From Flavobacterium chungbukense (lineage in GTDB: Bacteria > Bacteroidota > Bacteroidia > Flavobacteriales > Flavobacteriaceae): a stretch of 64,000 nt of DNA. A program made the position numbers and the translations under genes. Below, piece after piece: positions 55,618 through 63,331 of the stretch. The number at the start of each line of letters is the position of its first letter. Position 1 is the stretch's first letter. The notes beneath the pieces were generated by a model. That model made no database searches, was not told where the DNA came from, and worked only from the letters and a program-made list of their open reading frames with translations. The stretch is from assembly GCF_020805785.1 (NCBI RefSeq), contig NZ_JAJGZV010000013.1:1-64000 (forward strand), read 5' to 3'.

Positions 55618-55834
55618 CTGTGGTTTCAACCACGGGGACGCAATACAAATCGGCAATCTAATTTCTCTTCGCTATGTTCCCGTGGTTGAAACCACGGGCT
55701 ATGTTTAAAATTCCAATTTCCAATTTTGTCATTTCGACGCGAGGAGGAATCGCACTAGAATTTCTAAAATATCAATTACGAATCTTTGTTGATTTCCAAG
55801 TGCGATTTCTCCTCGTGTCAAAATGACAAATATG
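55618..55834. repeat. Cluster of two palindromic repeat types
   Basis: GTGGTTTCAACCACGGG at about 55620-55636 and CCCGTGGTTGAAACCACGGG at about 55679-55698 are each self-complementary and also pair with one another. Then a 29-bp imperfect inverted repeat follows: GTCATTTCGACGCGAGGAGG... at about 55727 against ...CTCCTCGTGTCAAAATGAC ending at about 55828. From memory, the second type is widespread between genes of Flavobacteriaceae. Nothing here codes. Confidence 0.75.
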
Positions 55835-55893
55835 CGAGGAAATGTATGTTTATAGCAAAATATAATGTAAAAATCTTACATGAATAAGATTTA

Positions 55894-55948
55894 TCCATGT
55901 TTTTGATGTATTAATCCATTTTGAACAGTATATGTAATTCTATTTTTG
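55894..55948 (+). promoter_or_regulatory. Inositol-oxygenase promoter with TCCAT-N16-TCCAT operator
   Basis: TCCATGTTTTTGA begins at 55894 and the second TCCAT at 55915 (21-bp period). TATTTTTG at 55941-55948 is a perfect -7 box, 26 bp after the start of the second half-site, with TTG at 55921-55923 giving a 17-bp spacer. It is the clearest promoter in the window and has the same geometry as the GH89 and SusC2 promoters. Confidence 0.8.
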
Positions 55949-55975
55949 TCTTAATAACTTTAACTATTTAGAATT

Positions 55976-56863
55976 ATGAAAAAGCATATAGACACAGACA
56001 ATCCGTTGAATAATTTAGATGAGTGGGAAGATGATTTGTTAATGCGATATCCTGATCCTTCTGAAGAAAATGAAGATGCAAAAGAAAAGCAGAAAGAAGA
56101 GTTCAGAAATTATGTCGATTCGGAAAGAGTAGAAACAGTTAAGGAGTTTTACAGAATAAACCACACGTATCAAACTTATGACTTTGTATGCAGTAAAGAA
56201 CAAGATTTTCTGCAATTCAATAGAAAAGAAATGTCAATCTGGGAAGCTGTTGAGTTTTTGAACACACTTGTAGACGATAGCGACCCAGATATTGACTTAG
56301 ATCAAACACAACACCTTTTGCAGACTTCAGAAGCCATTCGTGCAGACGGTCATCCGGATTGGTTTGTGCTGACAGGTTTTATTCACGATTTAGGTAAAGT
56401 TTTATGTTTATTCGGAGAACCGCAATGGGCAGTTGTTGGTGATACATTTCCAGTTGGTTGTGCGTATTCGGATAAAATTGTTTATCCAGATTTTTTTAAA
56501 GAAAATCCAGATTATACAGACGAAAGATTCAATACTAAATTAGGAATCTACACCCAAAACTGCGGATTAGAAAATGTAAAAATGAGCTGGGGACATGATG
56601 AATATTTGTACCAGATTATGAAAGATTATCTTCCAGATCCTGCTTTGTATATGATTCGTTACCATTCTTTTTATTCTCAGCATAAAGAAAATGCTTATGC
56701 TCATTTAATGAATGAAAAAGATATTGAAATGTTTGACTGGGTAAGAAAGTTCAATCCGTATGATTTATATACTAAAGCTCCAGTAAAACCAGACGTAAAA
56801 GCTTTACTGCCTTACTATAAAGAATTAGTTGCTAAATATTTGCCAGAAAAATTGAATTTTTAA
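55976..56863 (+). CDS. myo-Inositol oxygenase (MIOX family)
   Basis: A 295-residue cytoplasmic di-iron oxygenase that converts myo-inositol and O2 to D-glucuronate. Every metal ligand of the mammalian enzyme has a counterpart: His113 (TQHLLQTSEAIR), His137-Asp138 (GFIHDLGKVL), His207 (MSWGHDEYLY), His230 (IRYHSFYSQH) and Asp254 (EMFDWVRKFNPYD). Length and motifs match eukaryotic MIOX; the family is best known from animals, plants and fungi and patchy in bacteria. There is no signal peptide, so inositol must be imported first. The upstream operator is shared with the GH89 and SusCD2 promoters, which suggests that inositol is a product of that glycan. The glucuronate made can enter the same hexuronate pathway that pectin galacturonate needs. 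Confidence 0.96.
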   Translation: MKKHIDTDNPLNNLDEWEDDLLMRYPDPSEENEDAKEKQKEEFRNYVDSERVETVKEFYRINHTYQTYDFVCSKEQDFLQFNRKEMSIWEAVEFLNTLVDDSDPDIDLDQTQHLLQTSEAIRADGHPDWFVLTGFIHDLGKVLCLFGEPQWAVVGDTFPVGCAYSDKIVYPDFFKENPDYTDERFNTKLGIYTQNCGLENVKMSWGHDEYLYQIMKDYLPDPALYMIRYHSFYSQHKENAYAHLMNEKDIEMFDWVRKFNPYDLYTKAPVKPDVKALLPYYKELVAKYLPEKLNF

Positions 56864-56873
56864 AAGTTTAATT

Positions 56874-57007
56874 AAACACATAGAAACATAGATTTTTTTG
56901 AGTGTAAGAGTATTGTTTAAAAGAAACTAGTTTCCCACACATAGCTATGTTTTTTGTAATAAATGAAATGCCTTTTTATGCAAAGAAAAACTATGTTCCT
57001 ATGTGTT
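56874..57007. repeat. Palindromic intergenic repeat element, copy B
   Basis: AAACACATAGAAACATAG (56874-56891) and CTATGTTCCTATGTGTT (56991-57007) form the ends; the core AAGAAACTAGTTTCCCACACATAG-type sequence at 56921-56944 differs from copy A by one base. Spacing between left end and core is 47 bp against 45 in copy A. It lies in the gap before the GH2 gene, and its right end abuts the GH2 leader. Confidence 0.8.
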
Positions 57008-57043
57008 AAAAAAAATAACTGCCAGCTATCTAAAACCAAAATA

Positions 57044-60000
57044 ATGCATAAAATCAAAACCAAAATACTTTTATTAAGCTTTCTTCTCCTTTGCGGAAAT
57101 GCTATTCTGGCTCAAGAAAAAGAACGTAATGATTGGGAAAATCCAGAAGTGTTTCAAATTAATAGAGAACCAGCACGAGCTGCTTTTCTTCCTTATGCAG
57201 ATGAAAATTCAGCTGTAATTGATAAATATGAAAACTCACCTTGGTATTTTTCTTTAAACGGTAAATGGAAGTTTTCTTGGTCGCCAACGCCAGATGAGCG
57301 CCCAAAGGATTTTTATAAAACAGATTTCAGTACACTGCATTGGAAAGAGCTTCAAGTGCCATCGAATTGGGAACTGAATGGTTACGGAGTGCCGATTTAC
57401 ACCAATATTACCTATCCTTTCGAAAAAAATCCACCTTTTATCAATCATTGGGATAATCCCGTGGGCTCTTATAAAAGAAATTTTGTACTGCCTGAAAACT
57501 GGAAAGGGCGACATGTTTTTCTTCATTTCGAAGCAGGAACGGCAGCTATGTATATTTGGGTGAATGGTGAAAAAGTTGGTTATACAGAAAATACTAAAAG
57601 TCCAGCTGAATTTGATATTTCTAAATATTTAAAACCTGGAAATAATGATTTGGCAATTGAAGTTTACAGATGGAGCGATGGATCTTATCTTGAGGATCAA
57701 GATATGTGGAGACTTTCAGGAATTGACAGAAATGTATATTTATACAGCACTAATGATGTTCGTATTTCCGATTTCTTTGCTAAACCAGATTTAGATGCGA
57801 AGTATAAAAATGGAAGTTTAACTGTTGATATAAGTTTAAAAAATCTGACTTCAAAAACGATAAACAATCAAAAGTTGGTTGCTAAATTAATAGATGCTTC
57901 AGGGAAAAATGTATTTGTAAAAGAACTGAATGCCAATTTAGAAGCTTCAAAAATTCAAACTTTAAATTTCTCTCAGAATATATCTAGTCCAAAATTATGG
58001 AGTAGTGAGACGCCAAATTTGTACACGTTGGTTCTGACTTTGAAAAATGCAAAAGGCGAAATTGTTGAAATAGTTGCAACACAAATCGGATTTAGAAAAG
58101 TCGAATTGAAAGGCGGAGAATTATTGGTGAACGGAGTTCGATTAATGGTTCATGGCGTAAATATTCACGAACATAATCCAGAAACGGGACATTATCAGGA
58201 CGAAGCGACGATGATGAAAGACATCAAGATGATGAAACAGCTGAACATTAATTCAGTGCGCTGTAGTCATTATCCGAATAATATTTTATGGGTAAAATTA
58301 TGTAATAAATACGGTTTGTTTTTGGTGGATGAAGCCAATATCGAAAGCCATGGAATGGGAGTAGAAGGACAGCCTTTAAAATGGATGAATCCAAAAACGA
58401 ATCCGGGTTATCTTCCAGAATGGAGAGAAGCACATTTAGACCGAATTTATAGTCTTGTTGAAAGAGATAAAAATATGCCATCTGTAATTATTTGGTCATT
58501 AGGCAATGAAAGTGCCAACGGACCAGTTTTTCACGAAGCTTATAAATGGATTAAAAAAAGAGATAATACTCGTTTGGTTCAGTTTGAACAGGCAAAAGAA
58601 AACGAAAATACGGATATCGTTTGCCCAATGTACCCAACAATAGAATACATGAAGGAATATGCGGCACGTAAAGAAGTTTCACGCCCGTACATCATGTGTG
58701 AGTATTCGCATGCAATGGGCAACAGCAGCGGGAATTTTCAGGAATATTGGGATATCATTCGCGGAAGCAAAAATATGCAAGGCGGTTTTATCTGGGATTG
58801 GGTTGATCAGGGTTATAAAAGAAAGGACGAAGCAGGCCGAGAATACTGGGCTTATGGTGGGGATATGGGAAGCCAGAATTATCTAAACGACGAAAATTTC
58901 TGTCACAACGGATTAGTTTATGCCGATAGAACGCCACATCCTGGAGCTTTTGAAGTGAAAAAAGTATATCAGAATATCTTGTTTAAAGCTGTTGATCTTA
59001 AAAATGGAATCATTGAAATTAATAATGACTTCGGATTTACAAACCTGAGTAAATATAACTTTAGATATGAGGTTTTAGAAAACGGAAAAGTAATTAAAGA
59101 AGCAACTTTTAATGTTGTTTTAGATCCGAAAACAAAAAAACAGTTTAAGCTTGATTTACCAAAATTAGAATCAAAAGAAGGAACAGAATATCTATTGAAT
59201 GTTTTTGCAAATACTAAAACAGGTACAGAATTATTACCGCCAAACTTTGAAATTGCTAAAGAACAATTTGTAATCGAAGACTCGAAATATTTTGCAAAAT
59301 CGGAGAAAATAAGTACTGCAAAAGTTCAAGACGAAAAAGATCAGTTTGTTTTAACGTCAGATAATGTGGTAGTTAAAATAAGCAAATCAACTGGATTGAT
59401 TTCCTATTACAGTTTAAAAGGCGTGGAGTATTTTAAACAATATCCTGAACCAAACTTTTGGAGAGCACCAACAGATAATGATATTGGAAATAAAATGCAG
59501 ATTAGAACAAATGTTTGGAGAACGGCAGGTAAAAATACTTCGTTAGAAAGCATTCAGCAGATTGAAGAAAACGGGCTACAATATATTGTTGCGAAGTTAA
59601 AATTGAACGATGTTGCTTCTAATTACACCATCAAATATGCATTAGGAAATGATGGAGCTTTAGAAATACAAGCGTCTTATAAAAGAGGAAATAATCCGGT
59701 GCCAGAATTACCGCGTTTCGGAATGATTTTCACTTTAAAAAATACATTGGAGAATTTGGATTATTATGGAAGAGGACCTTTGGAAAACTATCCGGACAGA
59801 AAAACGTCTTCTCTAAAAGGAATTTATTCTAGTAAAGTTGCAGACCAGTATGTGCCTTATACACGCCCACAAGAAAATGGATACAAGACAGATATACGCT
59901 GGTTTAAATTGTCAAGCAATTCAGGAAATGGCTTGGAAATAAAAGGTCTGCAACCTTTAGGAATAAGCACTTTGAATAATTATCCGAGTGATTTTGATGG

Positions 60001-60181
60001 TGGAATTTCTAAAAAGAATATTCATTCCAGCGACATCACACCAAGAGAAGAAGTAGTAGTTTGTGTAGACTTAACCCAACGCGGATTAGGAGGAGACAAC
60101 AGCTGGGGATTACCGCCGCATGAACAATATGTTCTGACACAAAGCGAATACAACTACGGATTTGTTATAAAACCACTTTAA
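57044..60181 (+). CDS. GH2 beta-galactosidase (LacZ-like)
   Basis: A 1045-residue exported enzyme. The ATG at 57044 is chosen because it opens a signal peptide (ending AILAQ); an upstream frame would run through the palindromic repeat element. The layout is that of five-domain LacZ: sugar-binding sandwich, immunoglobulin-like domain, barrel, then the DUF4981-like and small-chain C-terminal domains (YYGRGPLENYPDR). The acid/base is Glu489 in WSLGNESANG and the nucleophile Glu553 in IMCEYSHAMGNSSGNFQEYW. It would remove terminal beta-galactose. Substrate could be pectic galactan or the galactose cap of the second-locus glycan. No HTCS operator was seen upstream. Confidence 0.95.
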   Translation: MHKIKTKILLLSFLLLCGNAILAQEKERNDWENPEVFQINREPARAAFLPYADENSAVIDKYENSPWYFSLNGKWKFSWSPTPDERPKDFYKTDFSTLHWKELQVPSNWELNGYGVPIYTNITYPFEKNPPFINHWDNPVGSYKRNFVLPENWKGRHVFLHFEAGTAAMYIWVNGEKVGYTENTKSPAEFDISKYLKPGNNDLAIEVYRWSDGSYLEDQDMWRLSGIDRNVYLYSTNDVRISDFFAKPDLDAKYKNGSLTVDISLKNLTSKTINNQKLVAKLIDASGKNVFVKELNANLEASKIQTLNFSQNISSPKLWSSETPNLYTLVLTLKNAKGEIVEIVATQIGFRKVELKGGELLVNGVRLMVHGVNIHEHNPETGHYQDEATMMKDIKMMKQLNINSVRCSHYPNNILWVKLCNKYGLFLVDEANIESHGMGVEGQPLKWMNPKTNPGYLPEWREAHLDRIYSLVERDKNMPSVIIWSLGNESANGPVFHEAYKWIKKRDNTRLVQFEQAKENENTDIVCPMYPTIEYMKEYAARKEVSRPYIMCEYSHAMGNSSGNFQEYWDIIRGSKNMQGGFIWDWVDQGYKRKDEAGREYWAYGGDMGSQNYLNDENFCHNGLVYADRTPHPGAFEVKKVYQNILFKAVDLKNGIIEINNDFGFTNLSKYNFRYEVLENGKVIKEATFNVVLDPKTKKQFKLDLPKLESKEGTEYLLNVFANTKTGTELLPPNFEIAKEQFVIEDSKYFAKSEKISTAKVQDEKDQFVLTSDNVVVKISKSTGLISYYSLKGVEYFKQYPEPNFWRAPTDNDIGNKMQIRTNVWRTAGKNTSLESIQQIEENGLQYIVAKLKLNDVASNYTIKYALGNDGALEIQASYKRGNNPVPELPRFGMIFTLKNTLENLDYYGRGPLENYPDRKTSSLKGIYSSKVADQYVPYTRPQENGYKTDIRWFKLSSNSGNGLEIKGLQPLGISTLNNYPSDFDGGISKKNIHSSDITPREEVVVCVDLTQRGLGGDNSWGLPPHEQYVLTQSEYNYGFVIKPL

Positions 60182-60189
60182 CTTAAATA

Positions 60190-60300
60190 AGTTTAGTTTC
60201 AGTTTTCAGTCTCGGTTTTCAGTCACAGTTAGAACTGAAAACTGCGACTGTGACTGAATACTGAAAAGAATACTAAAAAAAACTATCAACTGACCACTGA
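60190..60300. repeat. Degenerate CAGTTTTCAGT repeats with inverted repeat
   Basis: TCAGTTTTCAGT-like words recur three times, and CAGTCACAGTT pairs with AACTGCGACTGTGACTG-type sequence downstream to give an imperfect hairpin. Words of this kind are familiar intergenic repeats of Flavobacterium. The DUF5009-like gene starts 12 bp beyond. Confidence 0.55.
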
Positions 60301-60311
60301 ATACTATAAAA

Positions 60312-61454
60312 ATGAGTAACCCTACAAATGGAAGATTAATTTCTTTAGATGCCTTGCGCGGATTTGTGATGTTTTGGATTATGAGCGGGGAACATATTAT
60401 TCATGCTCTGGCCAAAGCGGCTCCAATTCCTGTTTTTATCTGGATGTCATCGCAATTGCATCATGCGGAATGGAATGGCATTACATTCTATGATATGATT
60501 TTTCCGGTGTTTCTATTTGTAGCTGGAGTTTCGATGCCTTATTCTTTTGAAAAGAAAATGCTTCAAGCTGGAGTAAAATTACCTAAAGATTTGCCAGCAG
60601 ACGAAAAACGAAAAATATACCTGTCCATGCTAAAAAGAACCTGTATTTTATTGGTTCTAGGATTCGTAGTGAATGGATTGCTGCGATTTGACGGTTTTGA
60701 TCATACCCGTTTTGCAAGTGTTCTAGGAAGAATTGGATTAGCTTGGTTTTTTGCCGGAATCATCTTTTTGAATTTTGATTTTAAAAAGCAGTTAATATGG
60801 TTTTTCGGTATTTTGATTGGATATTATATAGCAATGAAATGGATTCCAGTTCCAAATTTTGGAGCAGGAGTTTTAACAAAAGAAGGTTCATTGGAAGGTT
60901 ATATCGATCGCTTGTTTTTGCCTGGAAGATTACACAGCACAGTTTATGATCCAGAAGGAATATTTTCGACCATACCAGCGATTGCCACAGCACTATTAGG
61001 TGTTTTTACGGGAACATTTTTAAAAGCAAAATGTCCTTATTCTATAAAAGTAAAATTGCTTTTAATGGCTTTAACCGCTACTGTTCTGATTATCGCAGGT
61101 TTGATTTGGGATATTAATTTCCCAATAAACAAACATTTATGGACAAGTTCTTTTGTATGTTTTGTTGGCGGATTCAGTATTTTGTTTTTTGTCTTTTTCT
61201 ATTTAATAATCGATTTATTTCGTTTTCAGAAATGGGCTTTTCCATTAATCTTAATCGGTTCAAATTCTATTTTAATTTACATTGCTGCAGAAGGTTTAGT
61301 CGATTTTAAACATACTGCAGATTATGTTTTTGGCGGACTTATAAATTTTACAGCTCTTGAATGGCAACCTTTTTTTGCCGCATTATCTGTCACAGTTATA
61401 CAGCTTTTTTTACTTTACTTTTTATATAAAAGAAAATGGTTTCTTAAAATTTAA
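60312..61454 (+). CDS. HGSNAT/DUF5009-like membrane acetyltransferase
   Basis: A 380-residue inner-membrane protein with about ten hydrophobic spans. The N-terminal RLISLDALRGFVMFWIM and the following LHHAEWNGITFYDMIFPVFL resemble human heparan-alpha-glucosaminide N-acetyltransferase, where an active-site His precedes a WNG(L/I)T motif; here it is His51 (next to His50). HGSNAT uses cytosolic acetyl-CoA to N-acetylate terminal alpha-glucosamine on the other side of the membrane, the step that makes it cleavable by GH89. Bacterial members are common in Bacteroidota glycan loci and mostly uncharacterised, so the reaction is inferred. The gene is followed 57 bp later by a symporter gene and is probably co-transcribed with it. 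Confidence 0.8.
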   Translation: MSNPTNGRLISLDALRGFVMFWIMSGEHIIHALAKAAPIPVFIWMSSQLHHAEWNGITFYDMIFPVFLFVAGVSMPYSFEKKMLQAGVKLPKDLPADEKRKIYLSMLKRTCILLVLGFVVNGLLRFDGFDHTRFASVLGRIGLAWFFAGIIFLNFDFKKQLIWFFGILIGYYIAMKWIPVPNFGAGVLTKEGSLEGYIDRLFLPGRLHSTVYDPEGIFSTIPAIATALLGVFTGTFLKAKCPYSIKVKLLLMALTATVLIIAGLIWDINFPINKHLWTSSFVCFVGGFSILFFVFFYLIIDLFRFQKWAFPLILIGSNSILIYIAAEGLVDFKHTADYVFGGLINFTALEWQPFFAALSVTVIQLFLLYFLYKRKWFLKI

Positions 61455-61511
61455 TAGCTATTAAATTTTAAAATACATCTTACTATCTAACCACACAATA
61501 ACCACACTATC

Positions 61512-63149
61512 ATGAATGTATTACAAACCGCAGATTATATTGTTTTCTTTATCTACTTTATCATAGTTACGAGCTATGGAATGTATATTTACAGAAGCAA
61601 AAAAACTGCCGCAACAAGTTCAAATGAATACTTTTTAGCCGAAGGATCGCTTACTTGGTGGGCAATTGGGGCGTCATTAATTGCTTCTAATATTTCAGCA
61701 GAACACTTTATAGGAATGAGCGGCTCTGGTTTTGCTATTGGTCTTGCCATTGCATCGTATGAGTGGATGTCTGCCGCTACATTAATTATTGTAGCCATGT
61801 TTATCTTACCCATCTATTTGAAAAATAAGATATTTACAATGCCGCAATTTTTAGCCAAAAGATATAGTGGTACGGTAAGTACTATTATGGCTATTATATG
61901 GCTGTTAATCTATGTATTTGTTAATCTTACTTCAATTATTTATTTAGGTGCTTTAGCTATTTCTTCAATAGCACCGGTAAGTTTTCAATTCTGTGTAATT
62001 GGTTTGAGTTTGTTCTCCGTAATTGTAACATTAGGAGGAATGAAAGTTATTGGATACACCGATATGTTTCAGGTTATCGTTTTAATTTTGGGTGGATTAG
62101 TAACAACTTATCTTGCCTTGACTTTACTTTCAGATCAATTCGGATTTGGTAATGATATTCTAAAAGGGCTTTCTATAATTGCTCAAGAAGCTCCAGGACA
62201 TTTGCATATGATTTTGGATGAATCCAATCCGCATTACAATGAACTTCCAGGAATGTCTGTTTTAGTAGGCGGAATGTTAATAAACAATCTAGCATATTGG
62301 GGATGTAACCAATATATAGTTCAGAGAGCTTTAGGAGCTGATTTAAAAACGGCTCGTAAAGGAATTTTATTTGCAGCTTTTCTAAAATTATTAGTTCCAA
62401 TTATTGCTGTTTTGCCTGGTATTGCAATGTTTGTGATGCATGAAAATGGAATGTTTCAGCAAGAAATGGTGGATGCCGCCGGAGTTTTAAAACCAGATCA
62501 TGCCTATCCGACTTTAATGAATTTACTTCCGGCAGGATTAAAAGGTGTTGCATTAGCAGCTTTAACAGCAGCGATTGTGGCTTCTTTAGCGGGAAAAGCC
62601 AATAGTATTTCGACTATTTTCTCTTTGGATATTTACAAAAAGTATTTTAACTCTCAGGCATCAGAAAAAAAACTGGTTCGTACCGGAAGATGGTGCGTTG
62701 TGGTTTGTATGATCATTGCCGCTTTTGTAGCTCCAGCATTAAAAACATTAGATCAAGCCTATCAGTTTATACAAGAGTATGTTGGTTTCTTTTCACCAGG
62801 AGTTTTAGCAATTTTCTTATTGGGAATGTTCTGGAAAAAAACAACTCCAGCGGCTGGACTTGCGGGCGCATTGTTAACAGTTCCATTGGCTGCTATATTG
62901 AAATTTCTTCCAATGTGGACAGAAGGTTCTTTTCCTGATTATCCATTTTTAGACAGAATGACTATAGTTTTCTTCATAATTGTATTTATAATGATTGCTA
63001 TTAGTTTAGCAAATCCAGTTTCAGAAGAAGAAGCTAAGGTTCATGAAATAGAGGTAGACAAATCGATGTTTAGAGTGTCTTCAGAATTTATCGTTGGTTC
63101 TTTTATTATCAGCGGAATATTAGTGGCTTTGTACACTGTTTTCTGGTAA
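61512..63149 (+). CDS. Sodium:solute symporter (SSS family, sugar/inositol/uronate type)
   Basis: A 545-residue inner-membrane carrier with the LeuT-like SSS fold, about 14 spans. Typical segments: SNEYFLAEGSLTWWAIGASL, SNISAEHFIGMSGSGFAIGL, the TM5-6 region VTLGGMKVIGYTDMFQVIVL and the sodium-site helix ALTAAIVASLAGKANSISTI. The family includes SGLT glucose and SMIT myo-inositol carriers as well as bacterial uronate and rhamnose carriers. Given the inositol oxygenase upstream and GH28 downstream, myo-inositol and galacturonate are both reasonable substrates. It is likely co-expressed with the HGSNAT-like gene. Confidence 0.92.
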   Translation: MNVLQTADYIVFFIYFIIVTSYGMYIYRSKKTAATSSNEYFLAEGSLTWWAIGASLIASNISAEHFIGMSGSGFAIGLAIASYEWMSAATLIIVAMFILPIYLKNKIFTMPQFLAKRYSGTVSTIMAIIWLLIYVFVNLTSIIYLGALAISSIAPVSFQFCVIGLSLFSVIVTLGGMKVIGYTDMFQVIVLILGGLVTTYLALTLLSDQFGFGNDILKGLSIIAQEAPGHLHMILDESNPHYNELPGMSVLVGGMLINNLAYWGCNQYIVQRALGADLKTARKGILFAAFLKLLVPIIAVLPGIAMFVMHENGMFQQEMVDAAGVLKPDHAYPTLMNLLPAGLKGVALAALTAAIVASLAGKANSISTIFSLDIYKKYFNSQASEKKLVRTGRWCVVVCMIIAAFVAPALKTLDQAYQFIQEYVGFFSPGVLAIFLLGMFWKKTTPAAGLAGALLTVPLAAILKFLPMWTEGSFPDYPFLDRMTIVFFIIVFIMIAISLANPVSEEEAKVHEIEVDKSMFRVSSEFIVGSFIISGILVALYTVFW

Positions 63150-63331
63150 AATTTAAAAGTTGCCACAAAGGTTCTAATTTTTTTTACGCAGATTTAAAAA
63201 GATTTAAGCAGATTTTGCAGATCTTTTTTTTTAAGAAATCTAATTTAATCTGCCAAAGTATGCAGCATCTACGTGAAAAAAAAAGCAGTGATGTTGACTG
63301 TTAAATAAAAGATTAAAAAAATAAAATAGAA
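63150..63331. repeat. Intergenic degenerate repeat (ACGCAGATTTAAAAAGATT type)
   Basis: ACGCAGATTTAAAAAGATTT, AGCAGATTTTGCAGAT and, in inverted sense, AATCTAATTTAATCTGCC recur within about 100 bp and could fold into a weak hairpin. The pattern is a familiar Flavobacterium intergenic repeat from memory. No gene or clear promoter is visible in the gap. Confidence 0.5.

Noticed and set aside
56963..57043. Upstream extension of the GH2 gene by 27 codons
   Set aside because: The extension runs through the palindromic repeat element and would bury the signal peptide that starts at 57044.
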